From the NCBI GenBank assembly GCA_964516295.1, contig CAZEYT010000068.1, positions 1 to 15,410 on the forward strand: a stretch of 15,410 nt of DNA, written 5' to 3'. Each line of letters begins with the position of its first letter. Position 1 is the first letter of the stretch. The notes under the pieces were generated by a model that was not told where the DNA came from, ran no database searches, and worked only from the letters and a program-made list of their open reading frames with translations. The stretch is from CAZEYT01 sp964516295. Lineage in GTDB: Bacteria > Verrucomicrobiota > Verrucomicrobiia > Chthoniobacterales > Terrimicrobiaceae. The position numbers and the translations under genes are program-made. Of the stretch, positions 7,201-14,375 are shown piece by piece.

Positions 7201-8102
7201 CGTTTCGCCGGAGACTCTTGCGCAGACGGCGAATCTGTAAAGCGAAGACTGGGAGAAATTGCTTCGATCGTCGTCGTCCGAATGCCCCGAACGCGCGCGA
7301 GATCACCGGGGGCATTGTAAGCGCCCTCGCTCCGGCCCTCGATGATGCGCAGGGCCAGCGTCTCCCCGATGCCCGGGAGGCTCATCAATTCATCGCGCGA
7401 TGCCGTGTTTGGATTCACCCCATCGGCCGAAGGGGCGGGCGAAATCGTTGTGCGAATTTCCTCCGCTTCCGCGCGTTCGACCTGACGCTCGCCCGCAATG
7501 CGCGTCCAATCCGTAGCCTTCCAAATGCCCCGGCGCTGCGAAGCTGCCGTCAGCTCCAGATCGGCAAGGCAATCTCGATATTCGGAGGCGGAGATATTCC
7601 CGGGAGCTTGACGAACGACGCCGAAGGCCCGAGCAAGCCCCTCGCCGACCAAGAGCGAGGCCAAGTCTTTACCCTTCGAAGTCGTGACAAAGGCATAAAC
7701 CCGCTGGAAGCGCTCATCCCCACGACCGTCGGCAAACGCGGTATGGATCGTAAACGGAGCGGCCAGCATGGAGGCGACGAATTTGGCCGCTTTTTCGCCG
7801 AAGCCCCGCGCCGCCGCGACGGACTCCGCCGTGTTTTCCCCGCCAATGCCAAAATACCTTCGCTGCGATCTCAGGCGGCGCGCGTCGCTCTCGTCCCGAA
7901 CATGCCATTCCACACAATCCGCGCCGTAAAGCCGGACGGTCAAAAGTTTCTCATCGGGCATTCGAACCTGAAAACTGTCCCCGTCCGCCCATTCCGTCGG
8001 AACAAACGTGCAGCCTTCGAACTTCTGCAAAACTTCCTGGGCCGACGCCGCTGCCAAGACGGCCAGAACCGCAAAGAAAACCAGAAACCAACGGTTAAGC
8101 AT
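7197..8102 (-). CDS. Secreted thermonuclease (SNase)-like protein with C-terminal ComEA-type helix-hairpin-helix domain
   Basis: A 301-aa exported protein. A signal peptide is clear: MLNRWFLVFFAVLAVLAAASA, with probable cleavage after A21. Residues about 30-198 resemble staphylococcal nuclease: WADGDSFQV (39-47), RLYGADCVE (57-65, matching the R and D/E catalytic region), GEKAAKFVASML, and ERFQRVYAFV (130-139) carrying the second catalytic Arg, followed by LLVGEGLARAFG. Residues about 228-285 are a ComEA-like DNA-binding domain: GVNPNTASRDELMSLPGIG, LALRIIEGR and LARVRGIRTTTIEAI. Both halves suggest binding and cutting of nucleic acid outside the cytoplasm, for nutrient recycling or DNA uptake. 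The frame is open through the tRNA to 8417, but the signal peptide sets the start at ATG 8102. The TGA overlaps the rhomboid-like gene start. Confidence 0.87.
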   Translation of the reverse strand: MLNRWFLVFFAVLAVLAAASAQEVLQKFEGCTFVPTEWADGDSFQVRMPDEKLLTVRLYGADCVEWHVRDESDARRLRSQRRYFGIGGENTAESVAAARGFGEKAAKFVASMLAAPFTIHTAFADGRGDERFQRVYAFVTTSKGKDLASLLVGEGLARAFGVVRQAPGNISASEYRDCLADLELTAASQRRGIWKATDWTRIAGERQVERAEAEEIRTTISPAPSADGVNPNTASRDELMSLPGIGETLALRIIEGRSEGAYNAPGDLARVRGIRTTTIEAISPSLRFTDSPSAQESPAKR

Positions 8103-8197
8103 CCGGTTGAATTTCCCACAAACCCGTGCGACCGCAATGCGTTTCCGAAAATTCCCGCTTTGCAGAACCCGCCGAAACCCATTCACTTCCGGGACAC

Positions 8198-8282
8198 GCC
8201 GGCGTGGCGAAATGGTATACGCAAGCGACTTAAAATCGCTTATTCCGCAAGGAGTGTGCGGGTTCGAGTCCCGCCGCCGGCA
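8198..8282 (+). tRNA. tRNA-Leu (anticodon UAA)
   Basis: An 85-nt type II tRNA. The acceptor stem GCCGGCG (8198-8204) pairs perfectly with CGCCGGC (8275-8281), and the discriminator is A8282. The anticodon stem AGCGA/TCGCT (8224-8228 with 8236-8240) encloses the loop CTTAAAA, giving anticodon TAA at 8231-8233. The long variable arm (8241-8257) forms ATTCC/GGAGT with a GCAA tetraloop, which is diagnostic of Leu/Ser/Tyr tRNAs. The T stem GCGGG/CCCGC (8258-8262 with 8270-8274) surrounds TTCGAGT. CCA is not encoded. It reads UUA (and UUG by wobble). No clear promoter boxes are seen in the 95 bases upstream. Confidence 0.97.
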
Positions 8283-8295
8283 CGCTCCGTTTATC

Positions 8296-9000
8296 ATGTC
8301 CGAAGCAAAGCGCCCGACGTCCACCGCGAGTCCGGAAGCCTTTTGGTTGACCGGCGTGGCGGGCTGTGTGGATGCCGTTGGCTTTGTCACGTTTGCCGGA
8401 CTTTTTGTGGCGCACATGAGTGGAAACAGCGCGGCGCTTGGCGCTTGGTTCGGGCAGGGATTTTGGGAAAAAGGCCTGCCTCATCTCCTCGCGGTGCCGG
8501 TTTTTGTTCTGGGGGTTCTTTCGGGCTATTTGCTGATGGGACAAACCCGTTCGGAACGGCGTTCGGCGTTGATTCTGGGCTTGGAGGCGACTTTGTTGAC
8601 GGCGTTCGGGATCGGGTATGCGTTGAACGGGCGGCCGGATTTTGCATCGCCCGCCTACTTTGGTCTTGCCGTGCTTTTGCTGCTCGCGATGGGCATGCAA
8701 AATGCCACGCTGCGCGAGGTGGGACGGTCGGGATTTCCGTCCACGTATGTTACCGGGATTTTGGATGCGTTGGCGCGGGCGACGGCGCGATGGATCACGG
8801 CCCGCCGAGCGGGAAAAACGGCTCCGGAGGACCTCGCCACTCTGTGCACGGCTGGCAGTCTTTGGGCAGCCTACATCATCGGTGCCACGCTGGGAAGCGT
8901 CGGGCTGCTTTTCTTTGGCGCGGCGATCTTGGTCCTGCCGGTCCTGATCCTCTTGGCGACGATTCGGAACCTCGTGCAATCAGCATCCGTCTTGCGGTGA
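8296..9000 (+). CDS. DUF1275 (YoaK-family) membrane protein
   Basis: A 234-aa integral membrane protein of the DUF1275/YoaK family, whose function is not established. It has about six hydrophobic segments (roughly 17-36, 63-82, 91-110, 120-137, 186-204 and 205-224). Family marks are GVAGCVDAVGFVTF (20-33), FVAHMSGNSA (37-46), the mid-protein GMQNATLREVG (133-143) and STYVTGILDALA (149-160). The ATG at 8296 is chosen because family homology begins just after it and the longer open frame upstream reads through the tRNA. No Shine-Dalgarno is visible, and only 13 bases separate it from the tRNA 3' end, so it is likely made from the tRNA transcript after processing, or leaderless. The DUF151 gene follows 25 bases later. 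Confidence 0.88.
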   Translation: MSEAKRPTSTASPEAFWLTGVAGCVDAVGFVTFAGLFVAHMSGNSAALGAWFGQGFWEKGLPHLLAVPVFVLGVLSGYLLMGQTRSERRSALILGLEATLLTAFGIGYALNGRPDFASPAYFGLAVLLLLAMGMQNATLREVGRSGFPSTYVTGILDALARATARWITARRAGKTAPEDLATLCTAGSLWAAYIIGATLGSVGLLFFGAAILVLPVLILLATIRNLVQSASVLR

Positions 9001-9025
9001 AGCCTGGCGGTTGTAAGATGCGGAC

Positions 9026-9478
9026 GTGAACAAGTCGGTGATTCCAGTCCAGATTCGGGCGCTCATTCCCACGGAAGCCGGCTGTGCGGTGTTTATTGGC
9101 AATGAGGAAAAGGTCTTTGTGATCTATGTTGACCAGACGGTTGGGGCTGCCATCGGGATGTTTTTGAGCGGAGCCGGCAAGGAACGTCCACTCACGCATG
9201 ATCTTCTTGCTCTGGTTCTTGCGGCACTCGGCGCCAAAGTGGAACGCGTTGTTATCAACGATATCAAAAACGGCATCTATTTCGGCCGTTTGATCCTTTC
9301 CGCAGAAAACGAACTTCAGCAACGGAAGATCATCGAACTCGACGCCCGGCCCAGTGACTGCATGGCGATGGCGGCACAGCAAAAAGCGCCGCTTTATGTC
9401 AGTGAAATCGTCTGGAACGAGGTGGAGGACATGTCGGAATTGCTGGAGCGCCTTCAGGAGAACGAGTCTGACGAGTAG
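9026..9478 (+). CDS. Bifunctional nuclease family protein (DUF151/BFN domain)
   Basis: A 150-aa soluble protein made almost entirely of one BFN (DUF151) domain. Recognisable marks are AVFIGNEEKVFVIYVDQTVG (21-40), RPLTHDLLALVLAALGAKVERVVI (54-77), YFGRLIL (85-91), and ELDARPSDCMAMAAQQKAPLYV (104-125), where ARPSD is the family signature. An acidic tail (131-150) follows. Related proteins in plants and bacteria were reported to have RNase and DNase activity, but many bacterial members are uncharacterised. The GTG at 9026 is the only usable start, since an in-frame TTG at 9011 is followed at once by TAA. No good ribosome-binding site is visible. It lies 25 bases after the DUF1275 gene and converges on ispD. 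Confidence 0.86.
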   Translation: MNKSVIPVQIRALIPTEAGCAVFIGNEEKVFVIYVDQTVGAAIGMFLSGAGKERPLTHDLLALVLAALGAKVERVVINDIKNGIYFGRLILSAENELQQRKIIELDARPSDCMAMAAQQKAPLYVSEIVWNEVEDMSELLERLQENESDE

Positions 9479-9510
9479 GAACGACGTTCCCCGGTTTTCA
9501 CCATGTGTGC

Positions 9511-9529
9511 CGCTGCGGCGAAGGCAGCG
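9511..9529. terminator. Possible bidirectional hairpin between DUF151 gene and ispD
   Basis: CGCTGC (9511-9516) pairs with GCAGCG (9524-9529) across a 7-nt loop, in the 53-base convergent gap and 3 bases from the ispD stop. A second palindrome, GGAAC-GAC-GTTCC, lies at 9478-9490 over the end of the DUF151 gene. Neither is followed by a U-tract, so any termination would be non-canonical. Position, not sequence, is the main argument. Confidence 0.3.
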
Positions 9530-9531
9530 CA

Positions 9532-10251
9532 TCAACCGGCGAAATGGTTCGAGCGGTTTTCGAGAATGGCGGCGGCAAGTTCGAGGTCGCGGGGCCAGGT
9601 GATTTTGAAGTTGGGCTCTTTGTGGGCGACGGCGTGGGGTCGATGGCCAGCAGCGATGAGGACGGAGATTTCGTCCGTGACCGGGTGGCGGCTGGCGAGA
9701 GCGGCGGAGAGAGCGGCGCGGAGGGCGGGATAAGCGGCGATCTGCGGGGTTTGCATGGCCCAGAGGTTTTCCCGGCTCACGGTTTCGCACAGGGTCCCCG
9801 CCCCTTGAGCCCGGTGGAGGCTGTCGCTGACGGGTTCGGCGGCAACGGCGGCTCCGCATTCGAACGCCGCACCGACCACAGCCGAGATGGTCTCTGGTGT
9901 GATGAGCGGGCGCGCTCCGTCATGGACGGCGACGAGCGATGGTGAACGGGCGGCGAGAGCGTCCAAGCCGTTCATGACCGAATCCGGCCGCTCGGCTCCC
10001 CCGGCGACAATCTGGGTGAATTTCGGGAAGGGTTCGGCGAGGGCTCGAAATTCGTCCAAGCGTCCCGGGGCGCAGACGATGATTCCATGGCTGATATCCG
10101 GGCAGGCTTCGAACGCGGCAAGCGACCAGGCAAGAACCGGGCGTCCGGCCAGCGGGGCAATGATTTTGTCAAAGCCCATGCGACGTCCCGACCCGGCGGC
10201 GACGATGAGCGCAGCGACGGGTCCGGCGGGCGGGATGGAGGCACCAATCAT
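9532..10251 (-). CDS. ispD: 2-C-methyl-D-erythritol 4-phosphate cytidylyltransferase (IspD)
   Basis: Third enzyme of the MEP isoprenoid pathway: it joins CTP and MEP to give CDP-ME in the cytoplasm. The protein is 239 aa, normal for IspD without an IspF fusion. The nucleotide-binding N-terminus is AALIVAAGSGRRMGFDK (13-29), with the Arg and Lys29 that contact CTP. VAGGAERPDSVMNGL is at 82-96, VHDGARPL at 109-116 and AMQTPQ at 165-170. VTDEISVL (191-198) and NFKIT (214-218, Lys216) are the C-terminal active-site parts. ATG 10251 overlaps the TGA of the pseudouridine synthase by 4 bases, which selects it over an upstream in-frame start at 10356. It is the last gene of the carA operon. Confidence 0.96.
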   Translation of the reverse strand: MIGASIPPAGPVAALIVAAGSGRRMGFDKIIAPLAGRPVLAWSLAAFEACPDISHGIIVCAPGRLDEFRALAEPFPKFTQIVAGGAERPDSVMNGLDALAARSPSLVAVHDGARPLITPETISAVVGAAFECGAAVAAEPVSDSLHRAQGAGTLCETVSRENLWAMQTPQIAAYPALRAALSAALASRHPVTDEISVLIAAGHRPHAVAHKEPNFKITWPRDLELAAAILENRSNHFAG

Positions 10252-11018
10252 GGCGACGAAACTAGGCGGCCTTTTTCCAAAAAACCAGCCATGTCCGGCG
10301 GAAGCGGGGCCGACCATTGCAGGAGGGAACCGTTCCAATCCAAGGCGAGCCCGCAAGAGTGCAGCGCGTGACGCTCGAAGAGCAGCCGAGCGGCCAAGGC
10401 CCGGGTCCAGCCGGTTTTGACAAACTCCAGATAGTTTTGCGGAGACGGGCCGTAGATTTTGTCTCCAAGAACCGGAAACCCGGCATGCGCGAGGTGAACG
10501 CGGATCTGGTGCGTGCGGCCCGTGATCGGGCGGGCGCGGACCACGGCGAATGGCGCGTTACCGACCTCATGTCGGGAGACGAGCGAAAACTCCGTCCGGG
10601 CCACCGCTCCGGCGGGATGAACCGCCCGCTGGAGCCAGATCTCTGCCGGCGCGACCTCGCCAAGTCGGACGATCGGGGCGTCCACAACGAAATTCTCCAT
10701 CGGCGGCCACCCGTGCGTGATGGCGAGGTATTCCTTGCGGATGCGGCCGTGCTGCATCGCCATCGCGGCTGAGCGGGCGGCTTCCGAGGACTTTGCTACA
10801 AGAACGATGCCGCTGGTCTCGCGGTCGAGGCGGTTGATGAGCGAGACTTGTCCGCCATTGACGATCTCATAGCCGAGCAGGTCGCGGAGCCCATCCCATA
10901 GGGTGAGTGGCCCGCCGGGCTTGGTGGGATGGACAAGGAGGCCCGCCGGCTTGTTGACGGAGAGCAGATCGTCCGTCTCGCCGAGAATCTCGAATTGCAC
11001 CCCGGTCCGGGGATTCAT
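10248..11018 (-). CDS. RluA-family pseudouridine synthase
   Basis: A 256-aa cytoplasmic enzyme that isomerises uridine to pseudouridine in rRNA or tRNA. It begins directly with the catalytic domain, without an S4 RNA-binding domain: LSVNKPAGLLVHPT (19-32), then the active-site motif NRLDRETSGIVLVAK (62-76) with nucleophile D65. Asn replaces the more common His before RLD. GRTHQIRVHLAHAGFPVLGDKIYG (about 167-190) is the second conserved block. Lack of the S4 domain and short length resemble RluA/TruC-like members, but the target base cannot be told. The ATG is only 4 bases after the lysS stop, and its own stop overlaps ispD, so it is tightly coupled in the operon. A link with lysine charging is not implied. 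Confidence 0.92.
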   Translation of the reverse strand: MNPRTGVQFEILGETDDLLSVNKPAGLLVHPTKPGGPLTLWDGLRDLLGYEIVNGGQVSLINRLDRETSGIVLVAKSSEAARSAAMAMQHGRIRKEYLAITHGWPPMENFVVDAPIVRLGEVAPAEIWLQRAVHPAGAVARTEFSLVSRHEVGNAPFAVVRARPITGRTHQIRVHLAHAGFPVLGDKIYGPSPQNYLEFVKTGWTRALAARLLFERHALHSCGLALDWNGSLLQWSAPLPPDMAGFLEKGRLVSSP

Positions 11019-11022
11019 GGCA

Positions 11023-12483
11023 TCAGACGCCGGAGCGCGGGCGCATATGCGGGAACAAAATCACGTCCCGGATGCTCTCGGCACCGGTCAACATCATGAC
11101 CAAACGATCGATGCCGATGCCGATGCCGCCCGCCGGGGGCATTCCGTATTCGAGAGCGTGCAGGAAGTCGTCGTCGAGCTTCTGGGTTTCCCCTCCGCTC
11201 TGCTGCTCCAGACGCTGCCGCTGGACGTCGGGATCGTTAAGCTCCGAGTAGCCCGGCGAGATTTCCTGGCCGTTGATGACGAGTTCGTAAACATCAACGA
11301 TGGAATCATCGGTCGTGTTCTGTTTCGCGAGCGGCACGAGTTCCTTCGGGCAGTGCGTGACAAAGAGCGGATCGATGGATTTTTCCTCAACGAGTTTTTC
11401 AAAGGCGTGCTGGGTAACCTCGAAATCCTCGGTGCAGTGGGAAATGTCGAGGCCGAGTTCGTGACAGCGGGCTCGGCGAGCCTCCGGGGTAAGTTCATAC
11501 CAGCCCGGGACGGCGGCGGCGATGAGGTCGGCGTAGCGTTCGCGCCGCCACGGGCGGGAAAGGTTGATCGTTTTCACCACATTCCCCTCCCCGTCCTTGT
11601 GCTCAATCTGAAGCCCCCCGCAGATTCTTTCTGCGATCCCGCAGACCATCTCTTCGACAAGGGAGGCCATTTGCTCGAAATCGGCGAACGCGGCGTAGGC
11701 TTCAAGCATGGTGAATTCCGGGTTGTGCCGACGTGAGATGCCCTCGTTGCGGAAGTTCCGGTTCAGCTCGAAGATTTTTGGGAACCCACCGACGAGCAAA
11801 CGCTTGAGGTAGAGCTCCGGGGCGATGCGGAGGTAAAGATCGACGCCGAGGGCGTTGTGATGGGTCTTGAACGGCTGTGCGGCGGCTCCGCCCGGGATGA
11901 CCTGCATCATCGGGGTCTCGACTTCGATAAAGCCACGATCCTCCAGAAAACGCCGGATCTCCCGGACGATGGCGATGCGTTTTTGAAAAATGGCGCGGGA
12001 GTCGGGATTCGCGATGAGGTCGAGATAACGCTGGCGGTATTTGATTTCCGTGTCCTGAACGCCGTGCCACTTGTCCGGCAGCGGGCGGAGGGCTTTCGAA
12101 AGAACGGTGAATGAGACCGCTTTGAGGCTCGGCTCACCGGTCTTCGTGGTGAAGCACGTACCTTCGACACCAATGATGTCGCCAATGTCGAGAAGATCGA
12201 AAAGGGCGGCGGCTTCGGGACCGATGTCTTTGGTATTGAGATAGACCTGCATGCGGCCGCTGGCGTCCGAGAGGTCGAGGAAATGGCTCTTGCCCATGTT
12301 CCGGTGGGCAGTGATCCGACCGGCGATGCGGGCATCCGTGCCTTCGACAAAAGCGGCGCGAAGCTCGCCCGGCGAGGCGGTTACTTCAAAACGACCGCCG
12401 AACGGCGCGACCCCTGCGGCACGAAGGGACTCCAATTTCTGCCGGCGGATCGCCAGCAATTCATTTGCTGTGTTTTCTTCCAT
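11023..12483 (-). CDS. lysS: Lysyl-tRNA synthetase, class II
   Basis: Charges tRNA-Lys with lysine in the cytoplasm. At 486 aa it matches the bacterial class II LysRS length. The N-terminal anticodon-binding OB fold spans about 50-135, with GRITAHRNMGKSHFLDL (55-71). The catalytic domain carries motif 1 (FIEVETPMM, 185-193), motif 2 (FRNEGISRRHNPEFTMLE, 244-261) and motif 3 (GIGIGIDRLVMMLT, 453-466), along with IAPELYLKRLLVGG and the QEISPGYSELNDP block. The frame also allows a GTG at 12498, but ATG 12483 with GGCGGA about 6 bases ahead is the better start. It is third in the carA operon, 37 bases after the FHA gene. Confidence 0.98.
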   Translation of the reverse strand: MEENTANELLAIRRQKLESLRAAGVAPFGGRFEVTASPGELRAAFVEGTDARIAGRITAHRNMGKSHFLDLSDASGRMQVYLNTKDIGPEAAALFDLLDIGDIIGVEGTCFTTKTGEPSLKAVSFTVLSKALRPLPDKWHGVQDTEIKYRQRYLDLIANPDSRAIFQKRIAIVREIRRFLEDRGFIEVETPMMQVIPGGAAAQPFKTHHNALGVDLYLRIAPELYLKRLLVGGFPKIFELNRNFRNEGISRRHNPEFTMLEAYAAFADFEQMASLVEEMVCGIAERICGGLQIEHKDGEGNVVKTINLSRPWRRERYADLIAAAVPGWYELTPEARRARCHELGLDISHCTEDFEVTQHAFEKLVEEKSIDPLFVTHCPKELVPLAKQNTTDDSIVDVYELVINGQEISPGYSELNDPDVQRQRLEQQSGGETQKLDDDFLHALEYGMPPAGGIGIGIDRLVMMLTGAESIRDVILFPHMRPRSGV

Positions 12484-12520
12484 GAAAATTCCGCCCACGG
12501 CGGCCGGGACCGCGCTCTCC

Positions 12521-13027
12521 TCAGATGGGAGCCGTCATCTGAAACACCATGAAAGCCGCGGCACCGGCGGCCAGAAAGCCGAGCACGGCAAGGCCGATCA
12601 TGATGCCGCCAACGGGGTCTTTTTTGATGACATTCTTGGGCACGGGCGACGAGCTGACAAACGAAGCCGGGCGTGTGCTCTGATGCGCCACCTCGGCGGC
12701 TGCAGAGGTCGAGGCCGGAAGCGGTTGTTCGGCGTCTTTTTCCTCCGAGTTGAAAACCGTTTCAATGGCTCCAAGACGAACTTCGTCGCCGTGACGGAGG
12801 ATGACATCGGTCACCTTCTCGCCGTTGACGAACGTCCCATTCGTCGAGTCCAAATCGTGCAGGTGCCAGGCCTCGTGCTCGAAAACAATCTCCGCGTGGT
12901 GGCTGGAGACCGAGGCGTCATCGATGGGAATTGAATTGTCCGCCAACCGACCAAGCGTCGTTTTGTCTTCGGAGAGATCGTGAACCGGCTGCGCGCCGTC
13001 GGGGAGATAGATCTGCAACTTGGCCAT
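12521..13027 (-). CDS. FHA-domain protein with C-terminal membrane anchor
   Basis: A 168-aa protein with an N-terminal forkhead-associated domain (about 3-95) that binds phosphothreonine peptides. The core contacts are present: G26-R27, the SSHHAEI stretch (41-47) replacing the usual S-R-x-H-A, and DSTNGTFVNG (60-69). A Ser/Ala/Pro-rich linker (about 100-135) leads to a single hydrophobic helix at about 140-164 and a four-residue tail, so it should be a tail-anchored inner-membrane protein with its FHA domain in the cytoplasm. It starts 18 bases after the carA stop. TGAGGAG overlapping that stop may be its Shine-Dalgarno, but the spacing of about 14 is long. No kinase or phosphatase is visible nearby, so its partner is unknown. 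Confidence 0.88.
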   Translation of the reverse strand: MAKLQIYLPDGAQPVHDLSEDKTTLGRLADNSIPIDDASVSSHHAEIVFEHEAWHLHDLDSTNGTFVNGEKVTDVILRHGDEVRLGAIETVFNSEEKDAEQPLPASTSAAAEVAHQSTRPASFVSSSPVPKNVIKKDPVGGIMIGLAVLGFLAAGAAAFMVFQMTAPI

Positions 13028-13045
13028 AATGGGACTATATACTCC

Positions 13046-14215
13046 TCACGCCTTGCCCGCGGCAACTTCTTTGGCGAATTCACCGAAAAAGTAACCCGCG
13101 TCGTGCGGTCCCGGACTTGCCTCCGGATGATATTGCACGCTGGAGGCAGGAAAATCCCGGTGCCGCAACCCCGCGACCGTGCCGTCGTTGAGGTTCACAT
13201 GCGTGACCTCGACATGCGACGGAAGCGAATCGGGATCGACCGCGTAGCCGTGATTCTGCGACGTGATAGCGATTTTTCCGGTTCGGAGATCCTTCACCGG
13301 TTGGTTCGCGCCACGGTGTCCGAATTTCAGCTTGAACGTTTTGCCGCCGAGTCCGAGAGCGAGCACCTGATGTCCAAGGCAGATCCCGAAGAGTGGCTTT
13401 TTGCCAACGAGTTCCCGGACGGTTTCGTGCGCATAACCCAGCGCTCCCGGATCCCCGGGGCCGTTGGAAAGGAAAACGGCGTCGGTATTCAAGGCGAGGA
13501 TTTCCTCAGCCGGGGTCGTGGCCGGGACCACGGTGACGGAAAAGCCGTTCCGCCGCAAAAGTCGGAGGATGTTCTTTTTCATGCCGAAATCGACGGCGGC
13601 CAACGTGTGAACGGCTGGTGGTAGCGGCTCGAAGACATTGCCCCGCTCGTCCATCTCGACCGGTTCCTCCGCGCTCTTTCGAACAACCCACTCGCGGCTC
13701 GCACGCGCGGCCTCGTCCCAGGGGTAGGGCGCGGCGGGAGTCACCTCCTTTACAAAATCCACGCCGTCATAAGGAACCGACCGCGCCGCCTCAACCGCCG
13801 CATCGGCATCCGAAATCACGCTGGAGAGACAGGCCCGCATGGCACCGCGCGTACGCAGGTGGCGGGTGAGCGCCCGGGTGTCGATGCCCTGTATGCCCGG
13901 AATGCCGTGGCGGACCAAATACTCATGCAATCCTCCGTCGGACCGCCAATTGCTCGTCACAGGACTCAGTTCCTCGATCACAAACCCGCGCACGTGCGGG
14001 GATTCGCTTTCGACGTCGAGAGAGTTGATTCCATAATTACCGATCTGCGGGCAGGTCATCGCGACGATTTGTCCGCGGTAGGAGGGATCGGTGAGAATTT
14101 CCTGATACCCGGTCATCGACGTGTTGAAACAAATCTCTCCCGCAGCCGTGCCCGGGGCCCCGAAGGCTTCTCCACGGAAGATGCGTCCATCTTCCAATGC
14201 CAAAATTGCGCTCAT
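13046..14215 (-). CDS. carA: Carbamoyl-phosphate synthase small (glutamine amidotransferase) subunit
   Basis: Hydrolyses glutamine and passes ammonia to the large subunit CarB to make carbamoyl phosphate for arginine and pyrimidines. It is 389 aa, slightly long. The N-terminal small-chain domain includes GEICFNTSMTGYQEILTDPS (26-45), CPQIGNYGIN and GIQGIDTRALTRHLR (107-121). The class I amidotransferase domain has NGPGDP (251-256), the nucleophile C279 in FGICLGHQ, GHRGANQPV, and the catalytic H363 and E365 in QYHPEASPGPHD. A linker at about 170-200 is longer than in E. coli. ATG 14215 is preferred over an in-frame GTG at 14224 because AAGGTG lies 6 bases before it. It leads a minus-strand operon with FHA, lysS, pseudouridine synthase and ispD. 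carB is not adjacent. Confidence 0.97.
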   Translation of the reverse strand: MSAILALEDGRIFRGEAFGAPGTAAGEICFNTSMTGYQEILTDPSYRGQIVAMTCPQIGNYGINSLDVESESPHVRGFVIEELSPVTSNWRSDGGLHEYLVRHGIPGIQGIDTRALTRHLRTRGAMRACLSSVISDADAAVEAARSVPYDGVDFVKEVTPAAPYPWDEAARASREWVVRKSAEEPVEMDERGNVFEPLPPAVHTLAAVDFGMKKNILRLLRRNGFSVTVVPATTPAEEILALNTDAVFLSNGPGDPGALGYAHETVRELVGKKPLFGICLGHQVLALGLGGKTFKLKFGHRGANQPVKDLRTGKIAITSQNHGYAVDPDSLPSHVEVTHVNLNDGTVAGLRHRDFPASSVQYHPEASPGPHDAGYFFGEFAKEVAAGKA

Positions 14216-14276
14216 GCGGGGCACCTTACACGGGGCGCCATGCGGGAGAAAACCCTAAATCCGCAACGGCCAAAAT

Positions 14277-14295
14277 TGAAACGAGATGCGTTTCA
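14277..14295. promoter_or_regulatory. Operator-like palindrome in the carA / DUF2243 divergent region
   Basis: TGAAACG-AGATG-CGTTTCA is a perfect 7-bp inverted repeat with a 5-base spacer in the 160-base gap between carA and the 28-codon ORF. Such symmetric half-sites are typical of dimeric helix-turn-helix repressors, and this one could act on either divergent gene. TTGAA at 14276-14280 overlaps it and could be part of a -35 box toward the plus strand, though no good -10 follows. A second perfect hairpin, CCTGC-CATT-GCAGG (14348-14361), overlaps the AGGA at 14359-14362. No regulator gene lies in the window. Confidence 0.4.
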
Positions 14296-14375
14296 CCACG
14301 AAAGCCTGCCTTGTGAATCCCTTTCTCTTAGCTTGCGTCACCTGTAACCTGCCATTGCAGGAACAAATCATTGCC

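Noticed and set aside
8103..8417. N-terminal extension of the SNase-HhH gene to 8417
   Set aside because: It would include antisense tRNA sequence, and the extension places the signal peptide internally. The start at 8102 exposes a standard signal peptide.
7164..9029. A 621-codon plus-strand open frame across the nuclease, tRNA and DUF1275 gene
   Set aside because: It crosses a tRNA gene and is antisense to a clear signal-peptide protein; its product has no recognisable motif.
9478..9531. Strong intrinsic terminator between DUF151 gene and ispD
   Set aside because: Hairpins are present, but no U-tract follows on either strand, so I list it only as a weak candidate.
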